In this document: piece after piece, positions 30,401 to 40,090 of the stretch | Layout of the letters: every line of letters begins with the position of its first letter | How positions within the stretch are numbered: the stretch's first letter is position 1 | Assembly (NCBI RefSeq): GCF_003046795.1 | Contig: NZ_PZKN01000006.1 | Location: 89,578 to 153,577 of the forward strand | DNA from: Desulfonatronum sp. SC1 | Lineage (GTDB): Bacteria; Desulfobacterota; Desulfovibrionia; Desulfovibrionales; Desulfonatronaceae | DNA: 64,000 nt | Reading direction: 5' to 3' | Position numbers and translations under genes: made by a program | The notes under the pieces: model-generated | Told to the model about the DNA's origin: nothing | The model's database searches: none | Seen by the model: only the letters and a program-made list of their open reading frames with translations

Positions 30401-31081
30401 CGGGTTCAGGGAGAGACGCGGTCCGGGTCGGACTCTGGTTTGGAACGCGAAGGTCAGGGGGGCGACGAGGTGCTTCCGGAGGCCATGGAGGGTTTTGACT
30501 TGGAGCAAGGGCTGAGGGCCTTTGACGGGAACGCAGTGTTTTACCGGAAGATTCTTTGGGGCTTCAAGGATCAGGTGGAGCGGGAATTCTCGGTCTTGCC
30601 CGAAATGCTGGCGTGGGGTGAACAGGAGGGTGCTGACGATCAGGGAGCCCGCCGCATGGCTCATACCCTGAAAGGGGTGGCCGGATTGGTCCGGGCCGAG
30701 CGCCTGGCCGCGGCTGCCGTGGCCATTGACCTGGCCTTCAAACAGGGACGGGGGGGTGGCGCGGGACTCCGCGAGGAGCTTGTCGCGGCTCTGGATCAAG
30801 TTCGCACCGGGCTGGAGAAGGTGTCCGCGCCAGGGGCGGGGACCAGGAGCGCTGCCTTGCCCGAAGACATCGCCCCGTCCATGCGTCGGCTTCTGGCCGC
30901 CTTGCGGGCCGGGGAGCTGGTGGATGACGATCTGCTGGAGGTTGTGGTCGGTTTCGTGGAACACAAGCTGGGCCACGCTTTGGCTGACAAGTTGCGAACC
31001 CTGGTTGACGGCTTTGCCCAGGACGAGGCCGCGGAATTATTACTGGAGACGGCCGGGAAGCTGGGTGTGGATATTGGCTGA
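27431..31081 (+). CDS. hybrid sensor histidine kinase (HisKA-HATPase-REC-REC-HPt) with in-frame repeat insertions
   Basis: A 1216-residue phosphorelay protein. TM1 is about residues 12-30, a periplasmic sensor follows (about 35-320), and TM2 is about 325-345. HisKA has His405 in [11 protein letters not shown]; HATPase has DTGIGMDD and [15 protein letters not shown]1 has Asp746 (ILMDWKMPG), REC2 Asp892 ([12 protein letters not shown]), and the HPt domain His1078 (AHTLKGVAG). Two segments are not part of these folds: about residues 538-597, encoded by a composite repeat element, and about 910-945 in REC2, encoded by tandem 7-mers. Both keep the frame. It lies between a PhnD-like binding protein and a diguanylate cyclase, which are likely its input and output partners. 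Confidence 0.92.
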   Translation: MLMPQPLLHPARLVIPVLTVAVMLLVGHFFYRQYGQEVDLVAEQHVMVLDVSYRAAIEAYRREAEIRFRLQVNRSEVLDLVELALDTPEDVLPVVRGRLFRLLGPLYDELNASGMPQFHFHLVDDRSLLRFHMPHMAGDPLFDLRPSIRIANQESRPVTGLELGRTYPGFRFVFPLQRNGRHLGSVEMTLPFDRIHAHLVEMIGGGDYALLLRRDAVLESVDTEHREKYVSSELNLDYVIENPAISRIIRDFVESERVQGMNPLLRQNRQVQENMRQGVSFMIPVTLGQESCAVTFLALSDLTGRTMAYLVRFTHSETLKSLRLASQVQAALALVLVLLLGLAMQYLVTQQRRLRRDMALRKRAEQKLQTYAQLLENNNIELDDALMKAEQASRAKGEFLANMSHEIRTPMNAVIGLSDLLLQTELTAKQRDYLNKISGSSRMLLGIINDILDFSKVEAGKLELDLHPFKLDDLLGQMKILFASTVDAKSLELALRVSPNIPHALIGDSLRLGQVLTNLLSNALKFTEQGEVVVEVQEVHRSRSNVSTVGDAVVGGLDVGTTRGRPTIVAPNATHPDNTTPPTVNREPLNPEPRTVKLRFTVRDTGIGMDDRQIAGLFQAFSQADTSTTRKYGGTGLGLAISRKLVERMGGELGVESVPGRGSTFSFELDLPVSQESSEHVDCSSLCDPGARILVVDDQPVARDVLRELLESCRFVVSEAESGQAAVDMVVQAERIGKPYDVILMDWKMPGELDGLQAVQRLRQLRDQGALAGPDIPVCIISAYSREDMPPNHPPFQAFLSKPVTASTLVDAMVEAARDRHSAPGNAPGRFSRQAIPSFAGSSILLVEDTPINQEVAKEILQETGAEITIANNGLEAVNLFRIRPFDLILMDLQMPEMDGFEATRRIRADEARGQRSEVRSQKSEVGDQTSAPHVSSFSPQPSHRRTPIIALTAAVMDADREMAREAGMDGHLAKPIYRAELYNTLAQWLRVQGETRSGSDSGLEREGQGGDEVLPEAMEGFDLEQGLRAFDGNAVFYRKILWGFKDQVEREFSVLPEMLAWGEQEGADDQGARRMAHTLKGVAGLVRAERLAAAAVAIDLAFKQGRGGGAGLREELVAALDQVRTGLEKVSAPGAGTRSAALPEDIAPSMRRLLAALRAGELVDDDLLEVVVGFVEHKLGHALADKLRTLVDGFAQDEAAELLLETAGKLGVDIG
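29044..29220 (+). repeat. composite GGTTCAC-ended element inserted in frame in a kinase ATPase domain
   Basis: Left end GGTTCACCGTTCACGG and right end CCGTGAACCGTGAACCG-type repeats are inverted with respect to each other. The middle holds the palindrome GTAGGGACGACCCGCGGTC at about 29105-29123. About 177 bases (59 codons) separate the kinase strand VVVEV from [11 protein letters not shown], which are nearly adjacent in normal HATPase domains. The segment GTCGCGCCAAATGCAAC matches GTCACGCCAAACGCAAC in the intergenic copy at 37046-37214. Confidence 0.7.
30167..30258 (+). repeat. tandem heptamers inside the receiver domain of the same kinase
   Basis: Eight consecutive 7-mers (AGAGGTC twice, AGAAGTC twice, AGAAATC, AGAGGTC, GGAGATC, AGACTTC) are followed after 8 bases by ATGTTTC, AAGTTTC, AGCCCTC and AGCCCTC. 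They sit between RRIRA and RTPIIALTA, the loop before beta strand 4 of the second receiver, and add about 35 residues in frame. Confidence 0.75.
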
Positions 31082-31133
31082 GGCAAATGATACGTGGGCA
31101 TACCGCGTGCAATCGACACAGACAGGATATCTC

Positions 31134-32057
31134 ATGGACATTCAAAGTCAGGAATCCCGACAAAAGCCCGTCGTTCTTGTCGTGGACGATCAGAAGACGG
31201 TTATTCATGCCTTGGCCCAATTGCTCAGAGAGGACTACCACGTTTTGGTCGCCCTCAGCGGTGCCAAGGCCTTGGAACTGGCTTCAGGGGAGACGATTCC
31301 GGATCTGATTCTTATGGACGTCATCATGCCGGACATGGATGGGTACGAGGTGTGCAAGCGGCTGAAGAACGACCCGAAGACCAAGGGCATACCTGTTATC
31401 TTCGTCACCGCCATGGGCGGCGGTGAAAGCGAGGCCAAGGGCCTGGATCTGGGAGCCGTGGATTATATTCCCAAGCCTTTCAACAACGCGGTGGTCAAGG
31501 CCCGGGTGCGCACCCATGTCCAGTTGAAGATCCGCACGGACATGCTGGAAAAACTGGCCCTGGTGGACGGATTAACCGGGATAGCCAACCGGCGCAGCTT
31601 TGATCAGGCCTTGGAACAGGAATGGAAACGTGCGGCCAGGTCCGGCCGGGATATCAGCGTGATCATGCTGGATATCGACCATTTCAAGGCCTACAACGAC
31701 AATTACGGCCACGGCGCTGGAGATGATTGCCTGCAGCGGGTAGCCAAGGCGTTGCGGTCCGCGGTGTATCGCCCCTCGGACCTGATTGCCCGCTACGGCG
31801 GGGAGGAATTCGTGGCCCTGCTCCCGGAAACCGACTCCCATGGCGCGGCGAGGCTGGCCGAGACATTGCGGCTGACCGTGGCCAACCTGGCCCTGCCCCA
31901 CGCCTATTCCCCCATTGTCGAACATATAACCGTCTCCGTGGGCCATGCCACCCGTCGAGCCGTCCAGGATCAATCGCCGCAAGATATTCTGAAAGCAGCG
32001 GACCAGGCCCTTTATAAGGCCAAGGAGGCCGGGAGGAATCGGGTTTGGGAGGGGTAG
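31134..32057 (+). CDS. response regulator diguanylate cyclase (REC-GGDEF)
   Basis: It starts at the ATG at 31134 after AGGATAT and has 307 residues; the longer frame upstream overlaps the kinase gene. The REC domain has Asp62 (LILMDVIMPDMDG) and Lys in DYIPKPF. The GGDEF domain has the active motif YGGEEF, and RPSD five residues earlier forms the product-inhibition I-site. It should make c-di-GMP when phosphorylated. It lies 52 bases after the hybrid kinase, the likely phosphodonor through its HPt domain. Confidence 0.93.
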   Translation: MDIQSQESRQKPVVLVVDDQKTVIHALAQLLREDYHVLVALSGAKALELASGETIPDLILMDVIMPDMDGYEVCKRLKNDPKTKGIPVIFVTAMGGGESEAKGLDLGAVDYIPKPFNNAVVKARVRTHVQLKIRTDMLEKLALVDGLTGIANRRSFDQALEQEWKRAARSGRDISVIMLDIDHFKAYNDNYGHGAGDDCLQRVAKALRSAVYRPSDLIARYGGEEFVALLPETDSHGAARLAETLRLTVANLALPHAYSPIVEHITVSVGHATRRAVQDQSPQDILKAADQALYKAKEAGRNRVWEG

Positions 32058-32846
32058 TCGGACTTCAGACGTTTCCCAATCCCAAAGGGATGGCATCGTA
32101 GAGCCGGTGGTTTCAACCACCGGTAAGCGATAAACCCGATCATCAATCCCCCAGCGTCCACGGGGCAGAGCACCTCGGGCAAACTAGGCAGGGCCTGTTC
32201 CAGAGGGATGACCTCCATGTTATCCAGGTAGCGCCGTTCACGTCCGCCGTAGAAAACAAAGGCTCTCGCCATGGGGTAGTCATGGAGAAACGCCCGCAGG
32301 CCGCTGAGATCCCTGGGTCTGATGGTCATGGTGCGCTTGATCTCAATGGCGATCAGCCCCTTTTCACCGTACAGCACGAAGCCCACTTCCTGTTTCTCAG
32401 CCGTCCGGCAGTAATATTAGGTCAAAGCCCATGCGCAGATTGTCGTTGACCGCAAGCAGTTCTTGGAAAATCAAGGTCTCAAGGGTCGCTCCGTCGATTT
32501 CTTCGGGCCGGTCCAGCGGGCCTTTTGGTCGAAGCGCCTTGAATACTCCGGCGTCGAACAGAAAGAACTTCGGATGGGCGGTCATGCGGCGTTGGGCTTT
32601 CCTGGTGGACACGGGCAAACGCCAGGCCAACAGGAGAACCTCCAGAATATGGAAATACTCCTCAACCACTTTGCGGTTCACCTCGCATTCCCGTGCCACT
32701 TCGGAGATGTTCAGGACACCGGCCTGGGACAGGCAGGCTGCTTCCAGGAAGCGGGCGAAGGCTTGGAGGTTGCGAACCAGCCCTTCCTGCTGAACCTCTT
32801 CGCGCAGACAGGTGTGAATGTAACCAGCCAGGTAATCAGCAGGGTC
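32012..32846 (-). pseudogene. remnant of an AAA ATPase with DUF4143 C-terminal domain
   Basis: Two frames together give the C-terminal half of a DUF4143-type ATPase: DYLAGYIHTCLREEVQQEG, a helix-turn-helix-like EVARECEVNRKVVEEYF and FFLFDAGVFKALRPKGPLD in one frame (to 32397), then QEVGFVLYGEKGLIAIEIKRT and the end in another. The shift lies at about 32411-32417. The P-loop half is missing: homology stops at about 32846, where a decayed sensor gene starts. The reading tail runs past the expected end into the diguanylate cyclase gene. It is non-functional. Confidence 0.75.
32104..32123. repeat. CCGGTGGTT palindrome, possible terminator
   Basis: A 20-base near-perfect palindrome, CCGGTGGTT-TC-AACCACCGG, 47 bases after the diguanylate cyclase stop. 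It resembles common dispersed REP-type palindromes (GTAGAGCCGGTGG...). There is no T-run, so Rho-independent termination is doubtful. Confidence 0.55.
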
Positions 32847-32870
32847 CGCCTCTCAGGGCGGTCAGATATT

Positions 32871-33715
32871 TCAGCTCGAAGAGCTGATCCGGGAACGGGA
32901 GCGTTGCAGTCAAGCCCTGGAGCAGGAAAGTCATGCCCGGAGGCAGTCCGAGCAGATGATGCTGGATGCGCAACGGTTGTTGCAGGGCGTGGTGCATTCC
33001 GCCCGGGATGCTTTGATTATCCTGGCCCCGGACCTGTCCGCGCTGGACGGGAACAGCGCATTCCGCCGACTTTATTTGGAAAATGCGATCCAGCAACGAC
33101 CTGTTATCTGCAGGATGTTGTCGACAGAAAGACCCTGCGGCGCATCAAGGAAATGGTTTCCCAGACCGTAAACTCGGGATGCCTGACCCTAGCATTTTTA
33201 TTGACGATCACGTCCTGGAACTCAGACTGTTTCCCGTCTTGGACGTTGCGGACAAACCCTAGCGTCTCGTGCTGTGGATGCGGATGCCACGCAGACGAGC
33301 CAGCAGTGGGATGAACTGCGCAAGCAACGGGTATAAGGCCGAACAGATGGCTCGGATGGGCAGTTGGGAGTGGGACATGGAAGCGGATGTGTTCCGCATG
33401 TCCCCAAACAGGTTTGCGATTCATGGCAGTCGGCCCAGAGTGATGACCGCGGCGGAACTCTTCCCCTTGGCCCACCCCGAAGATCTGTCCGCTGTCCAGG
33501 AGTGTCTCCACAAAGTACTGGGCGGCGAGCCGGAATACCGGATCGAACACCGGATCATTAGTCAGGATACCGGAGAAGTGCGCTGGGTCTCCTCTCTGGG
33601 CGAGGTGGTGCGCGACGGGGGCGGCCGGCCTTTGAAGCTGTTCGGCGTCAGCCAGGATGTGACCGAGATCTGGCAGGGCATGCAGGTTGCCCCCACACTC
33701 ATGCAGCAATCATGA
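32871..33715 (+). pseudogene. decayed PAS-domain sensor gene
   Basis: Pieces of one sensory protein lie in three frames: a coiled coil and PAS start (QLEELIRERERCSQALEQ, ALIILAPDLSALDGNSAF) to about 33110, then DVVDRKTLRRIKEMVSQT, then PSIFIDDHVLELRLFPVLDV, and finally an intact-looking PAS domain from about 33340 (MARMGSWEWDMEADVFRMS to GVSQDVTE). No kinase domain follows. The 5' end abuts the truncated ATPase remnant, so both were probably cut by one deletion or rearrangement. Confidence 0.7.
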
Positions 33716-33770
33716 CGGACAAGTACGTCAAACAACATTATTCGACGACAATCCGCTGGCCCGTAAATCT

Positions 33771-36700
33771 ATGAACAACACCATGAATAAACGCACCATG
33801 CCTTCCTCTTGGGCCACGAACCGGCTGATACTAACGGCCACGGTGATCTGGCTCGCCGTGCTGGCGGCGTCACTGGTCTGGAATTGTCGCCAAGTGGACT
33901 TTTCCACGATGGTTCTGGCGCATTTGTTGGCAGGTATCCTGGGGCTGGTCGGTTTGGGGGGCGGTCGGCGATTGTTGGCCGAATCCGAGACGCAGCTTCG
34001 CGTCAGCGAGGCGCAGTTCAAGTCGTTGTTCCATGAAACATCCGCCTTGCTGTATGTTCACAATGCGAAAACCGGCGAACTCGTGGACGCGAACAAGGCA
34101 GCCTGGACAGCACACGGGTATACTTCCCTGAAGGAGCTTCAAGCACATAATCTCTGGCTGGATACTCCATATTCCCAAGAGAATGCCGTGGCCTGTATCC
34201 ACAAGGCGGCAACCGAGGGGCCCAAGGTCTTTGAGTGGCTGAGCCGCAAAACAACGGGGGAACCCATCTGGGTTCAGGTTCAATTGACCGTGGTGAATCT
34301 GGGCGGGGTTGATCGTGTCTTGGCTACGGCCATGAATATCACGGAGCGCAAGCAGATCGAAAACCAACTCCGCAAGCTGTCCAGAGCCGTGGAGCAAAGC
34401 CCGGTCAGTATCGTCCTGACTGATTTGCAGGGCACGATTGAGTACGTCAATCCGGCATTCACCAAGGTCACGGGCTATGCCTTTGACGAGGTGATTGGCC
34501 AGAATCCGAGGGTGTTGAAGTCCCCGGACAAGAAAACAGAGGACTACAAGGAAATGTGGGCGACCCTCAGCTCGGGCAATGAATGGCGCGGAGAGTTCAA
34601 GAACATCAAAAAAAATCGCGACGTGTATTGGGAATCCGCCTCCATTTCTCCGATCACCGATGAGCAGGGGCGGACAACCCATTACGTCGCGGTCAAGGAG
34701 GACATCACTCATCGCAAGCGGACCGAGGAACAAACGGAAATTCGGCTCAGGCTGATCAGCTACGCCTCCAGCCACCCCCTGGCAGATTTGATGACCAGAT
34801 CCCTCGATGAAATCGAACGGTTTTTGAACAGTTCCATCAGTTTTTTGCATTTGGTGGAGCAGGACCAGAAGACCCTGTCCCTGCAGCAGTGGTCTACGGC
34901 GACGAAGGAGCGCTTCTGCAAGGCGCCGGGCCTGGGCCTGCACTACGACATCGACCAGGCTGGGATCTGGGTGGACTGCATCCGGGAACGCCGGGGGGTG
35001 ATCCACAACGACTACGCCTCATTGGGGCACAAGAAAGGGTTGCCGGACGGTCATGCGGAGGTGGTCCGGGAGATGGTCGTACCGGTCATGCGCCATGATA
35101 CGGTGGTGGCCATCATGGGCGTGGGCAACAAGCCCGTGGACTACACCCAGGAAGACCTGAACGCCTTGACCTTCTTGGCCGACGTGACCTGGGAGGTCAT
35201 CACCCGCAAACAGGCCGAGGGTCGGCTTTATCAGTATGCCGATCAGATGGAGTTGAAGAATCAGGAACTGGACGCGGCCCTGGTCAATGCCGAGGCGGCG
35301 ACCCGAGCCAAGTCCGAATTCCTGGCCAATATGAGCCACGAGATCCGGACACCCATGAACGGGGTGATCGGGATGACCGGCCTGCTTCTGGACACGGGCC
35401 TGACCGACGAGCAACGCCGCTTCACCGAAACCATCCAGTCCAGCGGCGAGGCCCTGCTGAACCTGATCAACGACATTCTGGACTATTCCAAGATTGAGGC
35501 CGGACGTCTGGATATTGAAACCGTAGACTTCGATCTTCACAGTCTGATGGACGATTTTGCCGCTACCCTGGCACTGTGCGCCCAAGAGAAGGGCCTGGAA
35601 TTCATCTCCTTCATCGATCCTGAAGTTCCTCGTCTTTTACGTGGCGATCCCGGACGATTGCGTCAGGTTTTGACCAATTTGGTGGGCAACGCAATAAAGT
35701 TCACGGCGCAGGGTGAAGTTGTGGTCAAGGTCGGTAGCATGATGACTGATGAAAATTCTTCAATTTTCAGGTCTCAGATTCCATCCCTCAGCCCTTCCGA
35801 AAACGAAGTTCTGCTCCGCTTCACGGTCCGGGACACCGGCATCGGCATTCCCGAGGACAAGGTCGGCCTGCTGTTCAATAAATTTTCGCAGTTGGATGCG
35901 TCCATTACCCGCCGATTCGGGGGAACCGGTCTGGGGTTGGCCATATCGCGGCAATTGGTGGAAATGATGGGCGGCCGGATCGGTGTCCACAGCGTGGTCG
36001 GCCAGGGCTCTACCTTCTGGTTCACGATCTGCTTGGACCTGGCACATCAAGAGGACAAGGAGTGTTTTGACGACGAAGGGCACCACCCTGTTCCTTGCGA
36101 ACTTTTTCATTTTGGCCACGCCAACGCGCGTATCCTCCTGGCCGAGGACAACCCCGTGAACCAACAGGTGGCCTTGGGCATACTCAAGAAATTCGGCCTG
36201 CGCGGCGACGCCGTGGGTAATGGCCGCGAAGCCCTCCAAGCTCTGGAAAGAGTTCCATACGATCTGGTGCTGATGGACGTGATGATGCCGGAGATGGATG
36301 GGCTGGAAGCGACGAGAAGAATTAGAAGACAGGAGTCGGAAGACAGAGGACAGAGTTCCGATCCTCAGCTCTCAGGCCTCATACCTCAGCCCTCTTCTTT
36401 CCCTCAGGTTTCAGGTTTCATCCCTCATCCCCCTCAGCGAACGCCGATCATCGCCATGACCGCCGGGGTTTTGCCACAGGATCGGGTACGGTGCGTCGAG
36501 GCCGGGATGGATGGTTTCGTGGCCAAGCCGGTGAATTCGGTTGAGTTGGCCCGAGTACTGGGGATGTGGCTGGGAAGAGAGATTGTTCAGGAGGCGGAAC
36601 TGGGTATTCAGAAGTCAGGAGTCAGAAGCCAGGAGAGGAGAAACGTCCGAAGAGGAGACGTTGTAAGGACGGAGCTGGATGTAACGGGCAAAAGGCAGGC

Positions 36701-37040
36701 AAAGGCTGAAGACACTTCGTCGGTGTTCAACCGGGGCGCGCTACTGGATCGGTGTATGGGCGACGAGGACTTGGTGCGGGATGTGTTGGTGATGTTCCAG
36801 GACAACATGCCCCAGCGTATTCAGGAACTTCAAACGGCCTTAGACGCCGGCGACGCCTCAACGTCACACTTGGTGGCCCACACCATCAAGGGCATGGCCG
36901 CCAACATCGGCGCGGAGTGTCTGCGGGCCCTGGCCAAGGAAATGGAGGACGCAGTCAAGGATGGCGACCTAGTGGCGGTTGGAGCGAGGATGGGGGCGTT
37001 GGCGGGTAGATTTGAGGAATTGCGTGAGGTGGTGGGGTAG
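33771..37040 (+). CDS. hybrid sensor histidine kinase (PAS-PAS-GAF-HisKA-HATPase-REC-HPt) with in-frame heptamer tracts
   Basis: About 1089 residues from the ATG at 33771; no ribosome site is clear, and an upstream ATG at 33687 is less likely. Two N-terminal hydrophobic segments (about 18-35 and 45-62), two PAS domains (about 80-345) and a GAF-like domain (about 355-485) precede HisKA with His523 ([12 protein letters not shown]). HATPase has DTGIGIPED and [14 protein letters not shown] has Asp836 ([13 protein letters not shown]) and HPt has His1037 (AHTIKGMAA). Three segments are encoded by 7-base repeats: in the ATPase loop, in the REC loop before RTPIIAMTA, and in the REC-HPt linker. The first two positions match those of the kinase at 27431. 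It probably signals to the chemoreceptor/CheW region or to c-di-GMP enzymes. Confidence 0.9.
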   Translation: MNNTMNKRTMPSSWATNRLILTATVIWLAVLAASLVWNCRQVDFSTMVLAHLLAGILGLVGLGGGRRLLAESETQLRVSEAQFKSLFHETSALLYVHNAKTGELVDANKAAWTAHGYTSLKELQAHNLWLDTPYSQENAVACIHKAATEGPKVFEWLSRKTTGEPIWVQVQLTVVNLGGVDRVLATAMNITERKQIENQLRKLSRAVEQSPVSIVLTDLQGTIEYVNPAFTKVTGYAFDEVIGQNPRVLKSPDKKTEDYKEMWATLSSGNEWRGEFKNIKKNRDVYWESASISPITDEQGRTTHYVAVKEDITHRKRTEEQTEIRLRLISYASSHPLADLMTRSLDEIERFLNSSISFLHLVEQDQKTLSLQQWSTATKERFCKAPGLGLHYDIDQAGIWVDCIRERRGVIHNDYASLGHKKGLPDGHAEVVREMVVPVMRHDTVVAIMGVGNKPVDYTQEDLNALTFLADVTWEVITRKQAEGRLYQYADQMELKNQELDAALVNAEAATRAKSEFLANMSHEIRTPMNGVIGMTGLLLDTGLTDEQRRFTETIQSSGEALLNLINDILDYSKIEAGRLDIETVDFDLHSLMDDFAATLALCAQEKGLEFISFIDPEVPRLLRGDPGRLRQVLTNLVGNAIKFTAQGEVVVKVGSMMTDENSSIFRSQIPSLSPSENEVLLRFTVRDTGIGIPEDKVGLLFNKFSQLDASITRRFGGTGLGLAISRQLVEMMGGRIGVHSVVGQGSTFWFTICLDLAHQEDKECFDDEGHHPVPCELFHFGHANARILLAEDNPVNQQVALGILKKFGLRGDAVGNGREALQALERVPYDLVLMDVMMPEMDGLEATRRIRRQESEDRGQSSDPQLSGLIPQPSSFPQVSGFIPHPPQRTPIIAMTAGVLPQDRVRCVEAGMDGFVAKPVNSVELARVLGMWLGREIVQEAELGIQKSGVRSQERRNVRRGDVVRTELDVTGKRQAKAEDTSSVFNRGALLDRCMGDEDLVRDVLVMFQDNMPQRIQELQTALDAGDASTSHLVAHTIKGMAANIGAECLRALAKEMEDAVKDGDLVAVGARMGALAGRFEELREVVG
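35769..35796 (+). repeat. heptamers in the ATPase loop of the second kinase
   Basis: AGGTCTC, AGATTCC, ATCCCTC and AGCCCTT run in tandem in a 24-residue insertion between VVVKV and [11 protein letters not shown]. It is the same loop that holds the composite element in the kinase at 27431. Confidence 0.6.
36324..36426 (+). repeat. heptamer tract in the receiver loop of the second kinase
   Basis: AGAAGAC, AGGAGTC, GGAAGAC, AGAGGAC and AGAGTTC are followed by pyrimidine-rich 7-mers (AGCTCTC, AGGCCTC, ATACCTC, AGCCCTC, then AGGTTTC twice and ATCCCTC). The tract lies between TRRIR and RTPIIAMTA, in frame, at the same structural position as the tract at 30167-30258. Confidence 0.75.
36610..36637 (+). 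repeat. heptamers in the REC-HPt linker
   Basis: AGAAGTC, AGGAGTC, AGAAGCC and AGGAGAG in tandem encode part of a charged linker ([12 protein letters not shown]). Confidence 0.65.
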
Positions 37041-37045
37041 GGGGG

Positions 37046-37214
37046 AGAGGTGCAACAGTATAACGGTTTAACGGTTGCAGAAGAGGTAGCGAGAAATTTT
37101 GGGTGGTTACGATGTCCCGCCTGCTGTGGTCACGCCAAACGCAACCCAACCCTGCGGCACCACGGACCTAACCGCGAACCGCGAACCGTGAACCGCTGAA
37201 CCGCTGAACCCCAA
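37046..37214 (+). repeat. composite GGTTCAC-ended element, intergenic copy
   Basis: It fills most of the gap between the second kinase and the chemoreceptor. The left end has AACGGTTTAACGGTT. The right end has AACCGCGAACCGCGAACCG, then GTGAACCGCTGAACCGCTG. The inner GTCACGCCAAACGCAACCC and GCACCACGGACCTAACCG match the copy inside the first kinase (29044-29220) in the same orientation. Confidence 0.65.
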
Positions 37215-37247
37215 GTAAAAACAACCCAAACCATAAGGATGAAAGGG

Positions 37248-39281
37248 ATGAAGAACATCAAACTGGGAGTCAAGCTGGTCGGCGGGTTTGTCGCCGTGGC
37301 CTTGATTGTGTTCGTGGTCGGGGCGTTTGGTTGGTATGGTGCGCACAACCTGGCCGGACAAATCAACGAGGTGGGCAGGGTTCGTCTGCCCAGCGTGGAG
37401 GCTTTGCTGAATATTGACAAGGAACTCCAGAGTTTGAGCGTACCTCAGAGGACCGTGCTCATTCCGGGACTAAGCGCTGAGGACGTAAGGCGGCAGTTTG
37501 ATGATTTTGCCCAAGCTCGCGCAAGGTATGTTCGTTATGTTGAAGCCTTTGAGGCCCTGCCGGCGACGGATGAGGAAACAGCCTTGTGGCGGCAATGGGT
37601 TGCCGTCGTGGCTGAGTGGCGAGAATCCAATAATGCGTTCTGGGAAATGGCGCGTGAACTGCAATCCGTCGGCATCAATAATCCAACGGAATTGCGGGCC
37701 AATCTCGAACAGTTCCGGGCGGACCATCATGCCCTCGTAGGTCGTGTTTACGCCATGGTCACTCAAGATGTTCTGTTCGAGGGAGGAGATAACCCGGAGG
37801 CCTGCGATTTCGGGCGTTGGCTGGCCGGATTCAGGACCGAGAATTCCAGGATTTTGGATATTCTGCGGCGCATGCCCGCATCCCATAATCCTTTCCACCA
37901 GTCCATCGGTCGGATCAGGAGCCAGATCCAAGTCGGCAACATCGAAGCCGCGAACCAAATTTTAGCACGGGAAACCCTGCCCATGGCCAACGAAACCTTT
38001 GCCCGGTTCGATGAGCTTTTGGTTGTAATTAATGAGGCCGAAGCCTTGTTCAACGACATGACCCAGCATGCCATGGTCACGGTTGTCGAGTATCATAGAC
38101 GCGTAGAGGGGTTGACGCGCCAGGTTGTGGAACTCAATCAGCAGTATGCTGCCGAAGCTGTAGAAATAGCGGAGGCCGACGCGGCTAGATCACAATTCGT
38201 GGCCCTTGCCGGAATCGTTATCGGCGTGATCCTGGCCCTGGCCTTGGGTTCGTTGCTGACCATAGCCATCACCCGACCGGTGAACAAGGGTGTGCGGTTT
38301 TCCGAGGATTTGTCCGAAGGTGAGTTGGACGCCCACCTGGACGTGGACCAGAAGGACGAGATCGGCGTGCTGGGCAAGGCCATGCAGGAGATGCAGGCCA
38401 AGCTCCGGGAGATCGTGGGCGAGGTCAAGTCCGCCTCGGAGAACGTGGCGTCGGGCAGTGAGCAGCTTTCGGCCTCGGCGGAGCAGATGTCCCAGGGGGC
38501 GACCGAGCAGGCTGCGTCCGTGGAAGAAGTTTCATCCAGCATGGAAGAGATGACCGCGAACATCAAGCAGAACGCGGACAACGCGGCCCAGACCGAGAAG
38601 ATCGCCCTGCAAGCGGCCAAAGACGCCCAGGAAGGCGGCCAGGCCGTCTCCCAGACAGTTACGGCCATGAAGCAGATCGCGGAAAAGATTTCCATCATCG
38701 AGGAAATCGCCCGGCAGACCAACTTGCTGGCCTTGAACGCGGCCATCGAGGCGGCTCGGGCCGGGGACGCGGGCAAGGGTTTTGCCGTGGTGGCCGCCGA
38801 AGTCCGCAAGCTGGCCGAGCGCAGCGGCAGCGCGGCCACGGAGATCAGCGAGCTGTCCAGGTCCAGCGTGCAGGTGGCGGAGCAGGCTGGGGAAATGCTG
38901 GTCAGGATCGTCCCGGACATTCAGCGCACTGCGGAACTGATCCAGGAGATCAACGCCGCCAGTCGAGAACAAAGCATCGGCGTGGAGCAGATCAACAAGG
39001 CCATCCAGCAACTGGATCAGGTCATCCAGCAAAACGCCTCGGCCGCCGAACAAATGGCCTCCACCTCCGAGGAACTCTCCAGCCAGGCTGAGGAACTCCA
39101 GGCCATCATGGCCTTCTTCAAGATGAGCGGCTCCGGTTCAGGACCGAGGAAACAAAAGGCCCACAAATCCCAGGCCAGCAACCTCATGGCTCCGGCCCGC
39201 AAGGCCGTCCCGGCGAAGAAGCAGGGTCAAGGCGGCCTGGCCCTGGATATGGGAGAGGATAGTGAGTTTGAGAAGTTCTGA
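37248..39281 (+). CDS. methyl-accepting chemotaxis protein with periplasmic zinc-binding-like (CZB) domain
   Basis: 677 residues from the ATG at 37248, chosen because [14 protein letters not shown] aligns with the start of the other receptor ([14 protein letters not shown]); an ATG at 37239 is also in frame. TM1 is about 8-30 and TM2 about 320-345. The periplasmic part has a His-x-Cys-His pattern ([30 protein letters not shown]) like chemoreceptor zinc-binding domains. HAMP (ITRPVNKG) and a signalling hairpin follow, with tip [20 protein letters not shown]. The C terminus is Lys/Ala-rich, without a clear CheR-binding pentapeptide. CheW follows. Confidence 0.93.
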   Translation: MKNIKLGVKLVGGFVAVALIVFVVGAFGWYGAHNLAGQINEVGRVRLPSVEALLNIDKELQSLSVPQRTVLIPGLSAEDVRRQFDDFAQARARYVRYVEAFEALPATDEETALWRQWVAVVAEWRESNNAFWEMARELQSVGINNPTELRANLEQFRADHHALVGRVYAMVTQDVLFEGGDNPEACDFGRWLAGFRTENSRILDILRRMPASHNPFHQSIGRIRSQIQVGNIEAANQILARETLPMANETFARFDELLVVINEAEALFNDMTQHAMVTVVEYHRRVEGLTRQVVELNQQYAAEAVEIAEADAARSQFVALAGIVIGVILALALGSLLTIAITRPVNKGVRFSEDLSEGELDAHLDVDQKDEIGVLGKAMQEMQAKLREIVGEVKSASENVASGSEQLSASAEQMSQGATEQAASVEEVSSSMEEMTANIKQNADNAAQTEKIALQAAKDAQEGGQAVSQTVTAMKQIAEKISIIEEIARQTNLLALNAAIEAARAGDAGKGFAVVAAEVRKLAERSGSAATEISELSRSSVQVAEQAGEMLVRIVPDIQRTAELIQEINAASREQSIGVEQINKAIQQLDQVIQQNASAAEQMASTSEELSSQAEELQAIMAFFKMSGSGSGPRKQKAHKSQASNLMAPARKAVPAKKQGQGGLALDMGEDSEFEKF

Positions 39282-39287
39282 GTAGTT

Positions 39288-39525
39288 GGGTTCACCGGGT
39301 AATTGTAGGGGCGCACCTGTGTGTGCGCCCCGTCCGGATTAACGCGGTAAATCGCATGGACGAAATTTGCACGGGCGGCCAGGCATCACAGAATTATGGA
39401 GCAAAGCAGGAATGGTCGGCCACCCGCAAGGGCGGACACATAGGTCCGCCCCTACCGCGTCTCGTGATTCCATGCTCAAAATCATTGACCATTGCTGTCT
39501 CATTCTCCGCTGAACCGTTGAACCC
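39288..39525. repeat. composite repeat with two inverted palindromes between the receptor and cheW
   Basis: GGGTTCACC (39288) and CCGCTGAACCGTTGAACCC (about 39508-39525) form heptamer-type ends. Inside are two palindromes of one family in opposite orientation. The first is GTAGGGGCGCAC...GTGCGCCCC (39305-39331; 9-bp stem, loop CTGTGT). The second is GGGCGGAC...GTCCGCCCCTAC (39430-39454; 8-bp stem). No gene is seen in this gap. Confidence 0.6.
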
Positions 39526-39549
39526 TTTTCATCCTTCCCCGGGGGAAAC

Positions 39550-40053
39550 ATGGACGACAAATTGAGCACGACACTACGACAATATCTGACATTCACCCTG
39601 GAAAAAGCACTTTACGCCATGGATATCGCCAAGGTCCGGGAGGTGTTGGAGTACACGGAGATTACCCGGGTGCCCCGGACCCCGGAGTTTCTGCGCGGGG
39701 TGATCAATGTGCGGGGGCGGGCCGTGCCCGTGGTGGACATGCGCCTGAAGTTCGGCATGAGCCGCACCGTGCCCACGGTGAACACCTGCATCATCATTAG
39801 CGAGGTGGAACTGGATGGGGAGACCACGATTCTTGGGGTTCTGGCCGATTCGGTTCAGGAAGTGTTCGACCTGGAGCCGGATCAGATCGAACCGGCTCCC
39901 CGGCTGGGCGCCCGGATCAATTCCGGATTCATCGACGGCATGGGCAAGCACGGTGAGGATTTCGTCATCATCCTGAATATCGACAAGGTCTTTTCGTCCG
40001 AGGAATTGGCCGTGGTTCTGGATGTCGGCGACAAAGAGGCGCTTGCGGCGTAA
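39550..40053 (+). CDS. cheW: chemotaxis coupling protein CheW
   Basis: A 167-residue SH3-like scaffold that links chemoreceptors to CheA. It has the expected YLTFTLEKALYAMDIAKVRE start, the TRVPRTPEFLRGVINVRGR motif with the receptor-contacting Arg, and a late FVIILNIDKVFSSEEL. CheA, CheR, CheB and CheY are not in the window, so this CheW probably joins the receptor just upstream to a kinase encoded elsewhere. Confidence 0.95.
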   Translation: MDDKLSTTLRQYLTFTLEKALYAMDIAKVREVLEYTEITRVPRTPEFLRGVINVRGRAVPVVDMRLKFGMSRTVPTVNTCIIISEVELDGETTILGVLADSVQEVFDLEPDQIEPAPRLGARINSGFIDGMGKHGEDFVIILNIDKVFSSEELAVVLDVGDKEALAA

Positions 40054-40090
40054 GCGTGGGTGGCGCAGTTTGCACGGGAGCAAGGAAGGA

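Noticed and set aside
40060..40075. Sigma-54-like TGGC...TTGC site before the kinase at 40196
   Set aside because: Only 8 bases separate GG and GC instead of 10, and the hairpin lies between it and the gene.
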